Assembly (NCBI GenBank): GCA_964017065.1
Contig: OZ024788.1
Location: 5,596,887-5,660,886, forward strand
DNA length: 64,000 bases
From: Haliclona indistincta
Taxonomy: Eukaryota; Porifera; Demospongiae; Haplosclerida; Chalinidae
Direction: 5' to 3'
Shown here: positions 50,902-62,385 of the stretch, piece by piece
How positions within the stretch are numbered: position 1 is the first letter of the stretch
Layout: each line of letters begins with the position of its first letter
Program-made: the position numbers and the translations under genes
The notes under the pieces: generated by a model
What the model was told of the DNA's origin: nothing
The model's database searches: none
The model's input: only the letters and a program-made list of their open reading frames with translations

Positions 50902-52989
50902 CAAGGAATCTAACATCTTCCTAACATGGACTAATTCTAATTAATAAAATGTAGTTATGTAGAAGTAATAATTATGATGACTAAGGATTGTTTTTAAAAT
51001 AACTGTTATTACTAATGTGCATTACCAGACACACCCCACGAAATGAACAGCTCGCAAAATACTAATGGACAAAATACATCAGTAATTAAAATGCAGTAGA
51101 AATGTAAGGATATCATTAAGGATATCATTGCCAAGCACAATGATAATAAAAAAGTAATAAAAACATTTTAACCAAAATGGAAGAGATTTAGGGTTGGTAC
51201 ATTTATCGAAAAAGTATGGAAACAAGATTTAAAATTAAAAGGATTGTAACAATAGCAGTGTAATGCTACCTCCCTATTAAATTAACCACAACTATCGAAA
51301 GCAGTTAATTTAGGGAGGTAGCATTACACTGCTATTGTTACAATCCTTTTAATTTTAAATCTTGTTTCCATACTTTTTCGATAAATGTACCAACCCTAAA
51401 TCTCTTCCATTTTGGTTAAAATGTTTTTATTACTTGTTTCTTTTCTTTTTTTTATTAATGACTTAGTTGGCACTTATGCTAATACAGTGTATACAAAAGT
51501 AATAATAGTTCTGGCAGCAGACTGCACTCGATCGACTCTGCACTGCATGCAACATGTACCATGCAACATTAGCTAAGCTTAAGATAGCATTCTTGCCTGA
51601 ACAGTGTAACAGTGAAGATATGCTCGTTGTCTGCTGTGAACTGCTAGTGGCAGAGCGGCACTCGCGTTCCAAACAATTTGTACTAAGGTGCGCTTGTATT
51701 AGAATAATTATACACGGGCGTGCGCGAGTAGGCGTAACCTAGTAACGGAGCTCAAACAGAATGATGGAATGGAGTCTGTTATGGACCCAAAATCGCTGTT
51801 TTTCTGGAAATACTCGCTTCTCCCAGTGTTTTAGGCCTAAATAGATATCAGGTGCACTGATGGTCATAGGTAGCGTTGCTTCTGTGTAGGTTTAGTTGCG
51901 TTTGGTTCCCTCACTGACACTACTGTGCTAGACTCGCTGAAGAATAAGAAGAAAGAAAGAAGATGAACAAACGAGTGACCACGTGAACTCCGGTTTACCA
52001 CCTTAGACCTGGTTTCTTTTGCTTCTAAAGGTCTCTTTGTAATCGCACAAATCGTGCAAGGAGCTTTAGAACGTTAGATACGTTTGAAACGCCCGTACGG
52101 CGAAGATATGGTAGTGCCGTACTTAGTGCCTCCGGGCGAGTCGCCATCTTGTCATGCCCATACCAACTGGCCTTATAGTCTTTATTAGTAGACTCGTTGT
52201 AAGCGCTTACCTCTTAGGATAGCCCCTAGGTAGTTAAAATACTCCTGATGTCGCCAACAGCCAAGATATACGTAAATTATTGCGTTTAGCCTAAGTGTAG
52301 CCGCCATCTTGTTTTCCGCTCAACCCTAAATATGCCACGTCTACCGCGTGGCATAATTAATAACTATTTTTCACACATGAGTATACGTAGCCGCCATCTT
52401 AATATTCGCAGCTCTATCATTGCAGAGCGACAATGATTATGTATAATGAATAATAATACGAATTATTGGTAATATAAGTTTAGTCCATTCCTTTCTCACC
52501 TCTTCTTACTGGCTCTTAGTGGAAGAGCTTTGTGATTCAGTGGTTAGTGGAACAAACAGACGAAAATGCATTCTTTTCACTGTGTGCCAACATCATAAAA
52601 TATGAAAATGATCAATTTTGAGAGCTCACATCAAAAGAAACATTAATATTAATACTAGCCTCGTACCCAGGCTCTCTGGGCACGAGGCTATATTAATACA
52701 TAAAACATTGTATTGTCTGCATGCACTTTCTTGAGGTTAATAATGAATATCATAATCAGCAATAGCTTAGGGAGAATCCCAGGGCAGTTCCCCTGCTCAG
52801 AGAATGTTGAACAATAGCATACTTAGTCACTAGTGGACTGCATACTCATTATGTAAACTAATAATTATTGTAACTTTCCGCAAGCATTATGTGTAGAATC
52901 ACATAATGTGCACATACAGAAAAAGTAATCATAACAATTGCAAGTGTGTGATGAGATTTAGGTCAAGTATAATACATTACATGATCCTG
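50902..52989. other. Intergenic region after caspase 1
   Basis: It contains the 51152-51436 hairpin and, at about 52090-52400, GC-richer repeat DNA with CGCCATCTTG motifs shared with 13515-14110. Sequence at about 52505-52555 (TTAGTGG and TTTGTGATT) resembles 55985-56035 downstream of caspase 2, consistent with a duplicated block. No gene is supported. Confidence 0.5.
51152..51436. repeat. Near-perfect 130-bp hairpin downstream of caspase 1
   Basis: Arms 51152-51286 and 51304-51436 are reverse complements apart from a 2-bp difference near the apex, with a loop of only about 17 nt. It starts about 250 bp after the caspase 1 stop codon. No coding potential is seen. It is either a foldback transposon or a source of hairpin RNA. 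Confidence 0.88.
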
Positions 52990-53145
52990 TGATTTATTTT
53001 GGTCCCATTGCTGTAGAAGATAGCTAGGTTTTATAGCTGTGGTATAATTAACCAGTACAGGACAGCAGAGCAGAGCCAGCAGTAGATGAGTAGGAGGAAA
53101 AACTGTTTGCATAAGAGCAGATGGGTAGCACATGCAGTTGGGAGA
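52990..53145 (-). pseudogene. Decayed copy of the LMF2 last exon
   Basis: It aligns with 57260-57447. Shared DNA includes GAGCAGATGGGTAGCACA and AGCTGTGGTA followed by TTAACCAGTA, and the minus-strand peptide retains PPTHLLLAL and LVNYTTAI. The lysine-rich tail and an internal segment are lost, and no other LMF2 exon is nearby. It is a fragment left by duplication. Confidence 0.75.
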
Positions 53146-53975
53146 GAAACATGATAAGCATTCGTTCCACATGAATGAACAAGACATTATTACAGTGCAG
53201 CATGCCTACATGTACTTATCTATCATGAGTAAACAAAGACAATGACTCCAAAACTTAAAGCAAATTCATGAGGCATGCATGGACCCACATACATACTCAC
53301 ATAGTCAAAACAGTAAAGCACCATTAGAATTTACAAGCTTACCAAACAACATGAGAAGGATAGATTTTTTCCATTGGACTACATGTAGTTAATTTATAGT
53401 GCTCAATAAATGGTTCTGGTATCAGTGTTACATAATGCAGTGGAACACTGACATTTCAGATCTATGAGCATACATAATTTATTCATGTTTTTAATAATAA
53501 ATCTTTGCCATGGGTAGTTTTATGGTCAGTCTCTATGAGTTGCTTTGTTATAGTACATGTATCATACTACAGTACAATCTCATACAACAATCAATGAAAC
53601 TACATTTTACAGGATATATTTATATTTTAGATACATTTTTGCTGCTAAGAGAAAGAGATTGATAAGTTAATACATACTAGAAGAAAAATCTTACTCAGAT
53701 ATCTTGATGATAATAATAACAGTTCAGGAAATTAGATTTTGTGGAGGTAATATCCATAATTATAGTAAAAGTGATTGATGGTGATGAGTCTCACCTGTTG
53801 TAGACGCACACGATAGCTTCAGTCAAACGTAGATTTAAATTTTGCGCCAATTAAGGCCACGCCTACAGTATGTCAATTCTTGATTCTGCAGAGCCTGCAG
53901 CCTGGCTGTGCTACTTAATGTGAGTGCACTGCAGTTGTTCAAATGTTTTGCTCGGTTTGCTCGTATTTTTTGATT
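53146..53975. other. Intergenic region upstream of caspase 2
   Basis: AT-rich spacer with no open frame of interest and no clear match to the caspase 1 upstream region. The caspase 2 promoter presumably lies in its last few hundred bases, where the sequence TTTTGCGCCAATTAAGGCCA is seen at about 53837-53857. No element is assigned. Confidence 0.4.
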
Positions 53976-55713
53976 ATGGAAGCTTACTATTCCAAAGAAA
54001 TCAATTGTTTACAAGATTGCGTAGATAATGGACTTCTAGCGGCTATTGCAGGAGCCCTACCCTCTGGCATCGGCAAGAAACTTACTCAAAGCGGCTTTGA
54101 AATGACTCGATCGCTGGAGGACGAGACACTGGACAGTAATGATCTGGCTAAGATAATCGTGGATTCGGTACTGATGCATATCAAAAGGTCTCCTACGGAT
54201 ATCAAGAAATTTATTAACATTCTAAACACGTCGGGGTACTCAAGATGTGTAAAGTTTGCTGCACAGATGTCAGACTCTAGTAAGATCCCTAGGCGTTCTC
54301 TGTATAAGATAATTTATATTTACTAAATTTTTTACAGTGGGTTTGGCAAAAGAACCCAGAAAAACGTCTCTTCCAGGGAGAGTGAGTGACATTCCCTTAC
54401 CAGTAACGAGACTTATGGGATCAGGCAGTGTGCCACTACATATTCAACCAAGTCCACCATCAAGAAGATACAGCCTCGTTCAATGGAAAACTGCAACAGA
54501 GAGCAGTAATGGAACATGTGTCAATGGAGGTACTCAATCAACCAGCAGTACTAGTGGACAACATTTGAACAGCACTGGATCAGCTGTCAAACAACCGCAG
54601 ACTCAATCAGCCAGCAGACGACCATGTACCAAAACAGGAAGTGAGTCGTCAGTAAATCAACGAAGTCTATCAACCAGCTCTGCAACACATCCAAAGCCAT
54701 CAGAGGACAAACGACGAACTCAATCAACCAACACTAGAACACCCCAAGGTATACATGCAATGTCAACCAGTGGATCATCTAGATCAGGCAGTGATATTAA
54801 GTATGCAACCCAAGACAGCATGCAAGTTGACGGTGGTGATGGCAAGCAAGTACCAGATAGCAAGCTGGTGACATCAATGATGGATAGAGTAAGAACAACT
54901 TCAACACTAGAAAAGGTTTGACAGAGCAATTTGAATGTGTTTGTATTTAGTACTTGCACACAGAAGCAACACAGGAGATACTCATATGAGATGAATAGTG
55001 ATGGTAACCATGGTATAGCTCTTATCATGAACAACATTGAATGGCAACAGGACAAGAAAGGGAAGCCACTCCTGCCCAATAGAGATGGAGCCAAGCAAGA
55101 TGGTGAAGCTCTCAAGATATCTCTGGAAAAAATAGGTTACACGGTCGTACTAACTAAAAACCTCACTGGAGTTGGAATGACGAAAGAGTTAGAGAGAGTA
55201 CGAGATGAGTGCATCAGTAAAGGCCATGACAGCTTCATTTGTTGCATATTATCTCATGGAGGGAGTCATGGAATATTTGGAACAGACAAGAACTGTATTC
55301 CTGTCAATGATTTCAGTGAAATTCTGGAACCCGATAAGTGTCCTCAACTCATGCACAAACCCAAAATTTTCTTTATTCAGGCTTGTCGTGGCACAGAACC
55401 GAGTGTGCCAATAGATGGTGCAGGTGACAGTAAAATGATGCCTCGTGTTCCACGTGGAGCTGACTTCTACCTCAGCTATGCTACTGACATTGGTCATGTT
55501 GCATTACGATCTCGCTACCCACAGCTACTCAGCAACGCACTGCTACACAATTTCTGCCTCGATGAGATTGTAACAGAGGTTCATGACAAGCTTGCTAAGG
55601 AAGTAGTCATGGTAGAAACATTCAATGTAGTAACAAACAAGTACGAAACCAAGGCGCACCTTCAGATTGGCCAAGTAGTGCATTCCATGAGAAGAGCTGT
55701 GTATTTCACATGA
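53976..55713 (+). CDS. Caspase 2 of tandem pair (CARD/death-fold-like prodomain plus protease)
   Basis: Exons are 53976-54279, 54338-54915 and 54964-55713. Donor and acceptor positions match caspase 1. Exon 1 encodes about 100 helical residues (NCLQDCVDNGLLAAIAGAL to AAQMSDSS) with a CARD-like death-fold look; an in-frame ATG at 53943 is an alternative start. Exon 2 is a Ser/Thr/Gln-rich linker of about 190 residues. Exon 3 is the protease: GIALIMNN, His in ILSHGGSHG, Cys in FFIQACRGTE, p10 RGADFYLSYATDIGH, ending MRRAVYFT. A prodomain of this length suggests an initiator or inflammatory caspase recruited by adaptor assembly. It is about 70-75% identical to caspase 1 in the protease by eye. 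Confidence 0.92.
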
Positions 55714-57234
55714 ACACAGTCTCAGCACTCTATTACTACCTAATATGGAGACAAATGAAACAATTTAACTAACGAGTTGCTGTTAAAACTTGCAGACATA
55801 CCCACGTTTACTTTAATTATTGCATTAAAATAACTAATTGCTATTATTTTGATAGGCAAGATACACTAGTATCATTGATTGCTAATAGTCCTGATCATCA
55901 TTCCTCTCGCTTCTCCTTGTTCTTCTTCCTTCTTCTCTTGCTTGCTCCTCCTCCGTTCCCTTGCTCACCGCTTGCCTGGGGCTTAGTGGGAGGGGCTGAA
56001 CTGCTGCTTTGTGATTGGTTAGTAGAGCTGCATGTATAGAAGTGTTAATTATATTCATGTGATGCTCATTAAGTAAAATTTGAGTATTGTGTGTATGGGA
56101 TATAGCAGCTTACATAATGCATTTCATAGAAATATCAAGGACCTTGTCAGCAATTTAGCCTAGTACCTCGGCGCCAAATAGAGCGCCTATACTATGTGCA
56201 CGTTGAGTTGGCCTCGCTAATATAAATTCAGTGTGAACTATCAAAACTGAAGGTGTGGAATGCTGTACTCTGCACAATTAATAATGAGATTCATAAATTT
56301 TGCTCACGTGCAGATCCCGTTGTGTTCTCTCTAGCTATGCTGTGCGCGTTCTTCCTACGCTATTATCGCTCACGAAGCTGTTCAAGCACCATACAGCTCG
56401 AAAGGACTGTCCAGGCTGCTGAATAACGGTGGATTTGGTCGGCAAAGTTATGTTAGTCACGTGACAGCTACAGCTTGGCTACGTGATAACAAGCATGGAC
56501 ATTAGCGCCAGCACTCTGGTATGCAATTGGAAATGTATGGGATCTCTGGGTATATGGGAACACAGCAAAGTACACCATATATTTCTGGATCAAAAACGCA
56601 CATTCGTGCCATCAAGCATTATTGCAAATTTGGTAAGCATAGCTTCAAAGACGGCAAAGTTACGAGGGGTGCTTATGAGACCAACCCAACGTGCACATAC
56701 TATAGTTTCAAATGTACATGTATACACATGCGAAGTTTTATCGACATTCCAAGAATAACGAATATTTTCCGTTCACCTTTGTGACATGTGCTTTGAACTC
56801 GTGCTTCAGTATTGCCGACGAAGAAATTCGAATACTAAAGAACAACAAGACATCATTGGCAGCAAACATGGACATACAATCCTGTAGCTACGAGTATCCA
56901 CGGATGGTTAGATGCCGTACTGGCACGATGCGAAAGCATGCTATAGCTGTCCCCGCCCATTTTATTCGCACATGCGTGTGCATTTGATACATGTACTAGG
57001 CATTAATTTAACAACTAGGTACTAGGCTAGTCAGCAATGCATATTGACCAGAAAGTAAGGTTAAGCCATATGGGAGCTCTATCCCAACCAATAGCAAATG
57101 AATTACAAACGCTAGTGAGTTTTCTTTTGTGTATCTGAACAATTCTTCAAGAAAGGTCAGCATGAAATGAGCACTGTTTACCTTAAGCAACACACAGTAA
57201 ACTAACTGTGTGTGAAATTATTACTCTTAAGTAC
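55714..57234. other. Intergenic region between caspase 2 and LMF2 (tail-to-tail)
   Basis: No supported gene. Open frames at about 56480-56990 overlap each other in different frames, lack splice-consistent structure and match nothing I recognise. A pyrimidine-rich tract lies near 55905-55970. Confidence 0.45.
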
Positions 57235-60200
57235 TTACGCTTTATCCTGTGGTTTCCCTCCATTCTTATTCTTCTTCTTCTTGTTCTCACTGGTGCTGAA
57301 TAACCAGCCTATGATAGCTGTGGTACAGTTAACCAGTAGAGCAGTGGAGAATAGAGCCAGCAATAGGTGGGTGGGAGGGAGAGAGCATGAGTGGAGCCGT
57401 AGCTGGTCTAGATAAGAGCAGATGGGTAGCACACATCTGGGAGTAGACTGAGGAGAGAGAGAGAGAGAGGGAGGGAGAGAGGGAGGGTAGGGAGGATGGG
57501 AGGGAGAGAGGGAGGATGGGAGGGAGAGAGGGAGGATGGGAGAGAGGGAGGGAGGGTGGGAGGAAGAGAGGGAGGGTGGGAGAGAGGGAGGATGGGAGAG
57601 AGGGAGGGTGGGAGAGAGGGAGGATGGGAGAGAGGGAGGATGGATGGGAGGAAGGGAGGGAGGGAGAGAGAGAGCGAGAGATATGGACAAAATCATGCAC
57701 TTCTCTCAGTCTCACACATAATTATGCACATATGCACAGTGCTAGGTGGGAAAGTGTCTATTCTAGGACATTCCCCGAATCCATATATTTGAATAATTCA
57801 TAATGCTCACCCACATACTCACAGACGATAAACTGTCTATGCATCATTACCAAAGATTAACCGAGTAGGGAGGTGAGGAGCATGGATAGACTACCCACTA
57901 TGACCAATTTGTATTTATAGAGCACACTGTATCAAAATGTTTCTAGGATCACATTTGCAATGCATTTGGACCATTCAAGACACAAGAAGCCCAAAAAGTA
58001 AGTTAGACAAAGAAGGCAAACCACAACCAGAGAAGCATGCTCCATCATGCATCAAATCACATTCAAGCAGCAGGGTTATATGATGATTTTATGGTTTTAT
58101 GGTTGCTGACCTTTTTGTTGAAATTGTTCTGTTTGAGATAGTCGTCTAGTCCAGAGTGATCCTGTGTGAGTGGGAACGTGTACTCCTTCTGTAGCTCTCT
58201 CCTCCACCATGGACCAGACTGAGACAAACTGAACAAAAGAGAAAGAGAATGTGTGTGAGACATGTGCTGCAGGAGGTGTGGCTATGATGTCATGCCTATA
58301 AATAACTCACAGTGGTTTATTGTAGTCATATTCAGTATAGTGATAATGATACAGCTGTACTCTGATGAATTTAGGAGGCTCAGCAAAAGGAGGCGGAGGC
58401 AAAAGATCCATGACTGCACAGACAACAAATCAGGTAACACATCTTTATTTTTTGTTACTATTTTCACCTTCTTTCTGTCCGATGAGCAGTCTGTACACCA
58501 GGTTCACTAGCCATGGGTTGTGTTGGTAGGTGCCCAGAGCAGCAAACCACATTTGCCAGTCTAGACGAGGCTGATGGGGAGCTGGGGGAGAGGGAGAGAG
58601 AGAGAGAGAGGGGGAAGGGAGGGAGAGGAGATCGAGGGAGAGGGGGAGGGAGGGAGAGTGAGAGGTGGCAGTTTGCTATGCATACATTGCTTCCTATGGC
58701 TGCTTACCTACAAAAGGTGGGGCTTCATCGATACGCCCAGGCTTGAATAAGAAATCATATTCCTGCATAGACAAACTTTATAACACAATGAGCACCACTA
58801 ATATTCACACATTAAAAACATTTCCAAGAAGCTAACAATTTTAAAGCTAAGACTAAACAATGTATGCAGGTCTCTCTTCTCTTACTCTCCATTCTCCTTC
58901 GTCATTTTTTCCTTCAATGATCAGCTCAGGTCTTCCACCAACTCCCGTCATTCTAACAACAGTAAACAGGGAGTAATTGACATGTCAACAGGAAGTAATT
59001 GACATGTCAACAGGAAGTAATTGACATGTCAACAGGATGTTGTTGTTTACCGTCTAAACAGCCCATAAGATGAAGTGATGGAAATTTCGTCAAGAACGTC
59101 GTGAGCTCGATAGATAACTGAGGGAATAGATTGGCTGAAAGAGGAATCAAGATTTCCAAGAGATACCTGGAGAGAAAGGGTGATATTGTGATGGTGATAG
59201 TAGTGAGGGTGATAGTACATCATAGTAGTGAGGGTGATAGTAGTGAGGGTGATAGTAGTGAGGGTGATAGTAGTGAGGGTAATAATGTGATGGTGATAGT
59301 AGTGAGGGTGATAGTGTGATGGTGATAGCAGAGAGGGTGATAGTAGTGATGGATAGCGTGAGGATGATTGTGGTGAGGGTGATAGTAGTGATGGCGATTG
59401 TAGTGATGGTGATAGTAGTGATGGTGATAGTAGCGATGGTGATAGTAAGGGTGATAGTAGTGATGGTGGATAGTAGTGATAGAGATAGCGTGAGGGTGAT
59501 TGGTGAGGGTGATAGCAGTGAGGGTGATTGTGGTGAGGGTGATTGGTGAGGGTGATAGCAGTGAGGGTGATTGTGGTGAGGGTGATACCAGTGAGGGTGA
59601 TTGTGGTGAGGGTGATGGTGTCTCACCAGCGATAGGCCGAACAAAGCAACTACGATAGCGCCTCCAATAACAGTCTGAAACAGAGACCAGATCTTCCAAA
59701 CAAAACCACGTTGAGAGACAGATCTAAGGTATATGAAAACGACAAAAAGTGACTCAAATGCAAAAATTGAACAAAAGAATTCAATAAACAAAAATTGTGT
59801 GACAACTGTTTGCGTGTTATTCCTCAGCTCACTCCCATAAAGCATAGACTAGCTCCAGTGCAAGAGATACTGCTCCTACACCAGCAGCTATAGGGACTGC
59901 ATAGGACAATGCCTTATTAAACTGCTCAGGAGTAAAACCTGTAGAACAAACATAATTAATAGGACAAATCACAGTAGCATACACATTTTGTAATTTGACG
60001 TTCAGTACAAAATCGAATGTGATACCGTATAGCGGGTAATTTTGGCGGGAGGAAAGAATTCGCCAAAATAAAATTCGCCAAATCTGCTTTTTCTATTGCA
60101 GAAATAAGTGAGCCAGGCACTTGTTGCCAAAATTAAATTCGCCAAAACTCAAAATCTGGGTCATTCACCAAAATTTGACCCTCCAAAATTACCTCTATAT

Positions 60201-62385
60201 GGTAGTTAGATCTGGGTATACACATTGTATAATAATGAGTAAAATGAAGACTACCTGTGGTACTGCGTATTGAGAGAGATTCGGTGTCCACTACAATCTT
60301 GAACAGGTACACAGTGGCTGCTATCATACCACTGACCACACCCACAAACACAAACAGCTTCCCCAATGTATACAATACCACTCGTGAGCATAAACGTGAA
60401 AACAGCTTTTGAGACCAATTCATAGGTACTAAAGAAAAAGAAACGAAAGGTCAAAGTACAAAGGTCAACTGTACCATGGTTTTTGTTCTTACCTTTGATT
60501 TTTCTCCTCCATCCCGGTATCCAAGCTATGGCTCTGTCGTCAAGGAGTGACACGCACAATGTGATGGTGAGCAGGTTGAAGAAATTGTAGTTTCCAGTCA
60601 GAATAATGCACACTTGGAAAAACACCTGTAACAAAAGAGACAATGTTCTTGTTGATATTATTCTTGTTGCATTGAGAAAAAAAAAGAATTGTTTGTGTGT
60701 GTGTGAATCTGAAAAAAACAACAAAAAACAAAAGAGAATGGGGAAAGTGGTTGCGTGAAGAATTCGAGTAAAACTAAAAGAGCAATCACAAAGCAACATT
60801 TCTAATGTGTTGTGATACTGTGCTGAGCTTACTTGGTTCCAGAACGCGAATAGTCTAAGCGATCGTACTGGTACGAAGAACAGGAACGGGACTCCGATCT
60901 CGATAAAATATGTTCCCACGACACTCAGTTTTTGAAACCACTCGGGGAACTGGTGAGCATACCAGGCGAGTGGAGTAGGGATGCACTGACTCTCATAGTG
61001 CCAGTTCAGAGCTGTTAGACCCCACCTACAACAAGGGAGGAACGATTATGTATGACATCAAAACCAGGAATTCTGATAGCTATTGTCTTCTAGCTAGAAG
61101 CGTCTATCACCTACGAAATTTTTCATGTAACACCAAATGCAAGTTACAACGTGAATTTAAAGGTCTCTAATATAAAGCAAATATTCCAGGAAACAACCTT
61201 TTCAATATGAGCACTATACTAACTAATCTGTATCACATTTCAATTTCATAAGCATGATTCAGTACATGTCTCTTACCATGTAGGGCACATTGAGGTGAGC
61301 TTGACTATCCCTGAAGCAAACATGAGCCGAAACAATAGCCAACGAACTAGCCAGAGAGCAGCGCCATCAAAGGGTCTTGATACAGGTCTGTGAGTAAATA
61401 AAAGAAAAAAATAGTTACCAAAATAATGCTGAAGTATATAACACCAGTACATATCAGTATCCACTATTGTTTCTGAAAAAAAAACATCAGAGAATTAACA
61501 TGCCTATTAATACGTTTCATTATGTAACAATAAGTTGTCATAGAAACAGGAGTTAAATTACCTTTTCCAAAATCGATAGTTGATTACAGTTGGTGCCACG
61601 AATACGGTGAGAATTCCAGCCTCAAGCAGCAGAATATCCCTAAACACACAAGAGAGACATTAGCTCAAATTTTACATGTAGCAATCAAAATTGGAACTAT
61701 GACAGTGTCAAAATGTGTGCACAGATAAAATTTTGACAGTTCTGTAGTTTGTAGGTAACGTACCATTGAAAATGCATGAAAACTTGCCCAACCTGGAATA
61801 AGGAAAGAGTTTTAGGAAAACACAATGAAAGCTGAATAAACAGAAATTCACAGTTTCAAAACCACAGACCCACCCACTCCAGACAGCTACCATTATCATA
61901 ACATGTAATAGACACACACACTTTACACAAATCTAAGCAGAAAATACTGATAGACAATGCAATCAACTAAGGGTATATTCCCAAGTGTGTAAGCTTAAAT
62001 AACCATGCTCAAAGCCTGCGATGCAAGTAGCATGTAGAACATAGCGACTTCATCAAATCTTTGGAACAAGAAAGGGCACAACTTTAAAATGCTCTAGGCT
62101 GAAAAATAGCTATAGCTTTGTCAGAGCTCTCTACGACCATTTTTCTTTCCCACTCCTTCCCTTGGTTTTATTTCCATACCTTGTACACAGAGAGGTAGAG
62201 TGCCCAGAGCAACGCGAAAATGACATCAACGCGGAATATTCTGGACATCATGACTAGTAGGCCCAGCAGAGTGCCGACCACACAGCAAAGCTCCATCACA
62301 ACATGAGGAGGCAAGTTGAGGTCTTGTGAAAACAGCACAACAGAGGGCCTGGGTTCCATCAATCGGTCCAAGATACTAGAATTAT
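57235..62385 (-). CDS. LMF2: Lipase maturation factor 2-like (first exon not found)
   Basis: A multi-pass ER membrane protein family needed for folding and assembly of dimeric lipases. Exons read: 62180-62385, 61763-61793, 61563-61639, 61277-61387, 60833-61026, 60493-60626, 60255-60428, 59833-59938, 59627-59723, 59052-59166, 58886-58952, 58708-58762, 58468-58581, 58311-58413, 58111-58228 and 57235-57447. Phases agree throughout. Hallmarks are [74 protein letters not shown] and [10 protein letters not shown], which match LMF2 better than LMF1. The last exon encodes a transmembrane helix and a Lys-rich tail, KKKKNKNGG to the stop. The N-terminal exon carrying the first membrane segment is not recognisable in 62386-64000 and may lie beyond the window. 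An intron holds a MITE and two hold satellites. Confidence 0.92.
57449..57680. repeat. Purine-rich GGGAGG/GAGA minisatellite in the last LMF2 intron
   Basis: Units of roughly 20 bp (GGGAGGATGGGAGAGAG variants) are repeated about ten times. On the minus strand the adjacent CTCTCTCTCCTCAG forms the polypyrimidine tract and acceptor of the last LMF2 exon. Pro/Ser- or Gly/Arg-rich open frames here are satellite artefacts. Confidence 0.85.
58584..58665. repeat. GA-rich simple repeat in LMF2 intron
   Basis: GAGAGAGAGAGAGGGGG-type sequence directly upstream (minus-strand sense) of the exon 58468-58581, again providing its pyrimidine tract. No coding. Confidence 0.7.
58966..59036. repeat. 22-bp tandem repeat in LMF2 intron
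   Basis: Three consecutive copies plus a partial of ACAGGAAGTAATTGACATGT with two further bases per unit, between the exons 58886-58952 and 59052-59166. There are no unique spacers, so it is not a CRISPR array. Confidence 0.85.
59170..59622. repeat. GTGATAGTAGTGAGG minisatellite in LMF2 intron
   Basis: About 450 bp of degenerate tandem units of the form GTGATAGTAGTGAGG, in nested 6-, 9- and 15-bp periods. It fills almost the whole intron between exons 59052-59166 and 59627-59723. Long open frames on both strands are by-products of the period-3 repeat. Confidence 0.9.
60023..60204. mobile_element. MITE, TACCGTAT family, in LMF2 intron
   Basis: About 182 bp with ends TACCGTATAGCGGGTAATTT and the complement of ACCTCTATATGGTA. 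Internally it has CGCCAAAATAAAATTCGCC, which matches the copy at 5522-5734 in opposite orientation. It is non-coding. Confidence 0.8.

Noticed and set aside
56480..56990. Overlapping plus-strand open frames with several cysteines
   Set aside because: Three frames overlap, none dominates and no family is recognised; treated as intergenic.
57329..57803. Long Pro/Ser-rich and Gly/Arg-rich open frames
   Set aside because: They are translations of the purine minisatellite; only the 57235-57447 segment fits LMF2 splicing and homology.
58966..59036. Possible CRISPR-like direct repeats
   Set aside because: Units are contiguous 22-bp tandem copies without unique spacers, in a eukaryotic intron.
59147..59845. 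Ser/Pro/His-rich open frames of up to about 230 codons
   Set aside because: They are artefacts of a period-3-compatible minisatellite inside an LMF2 intron.
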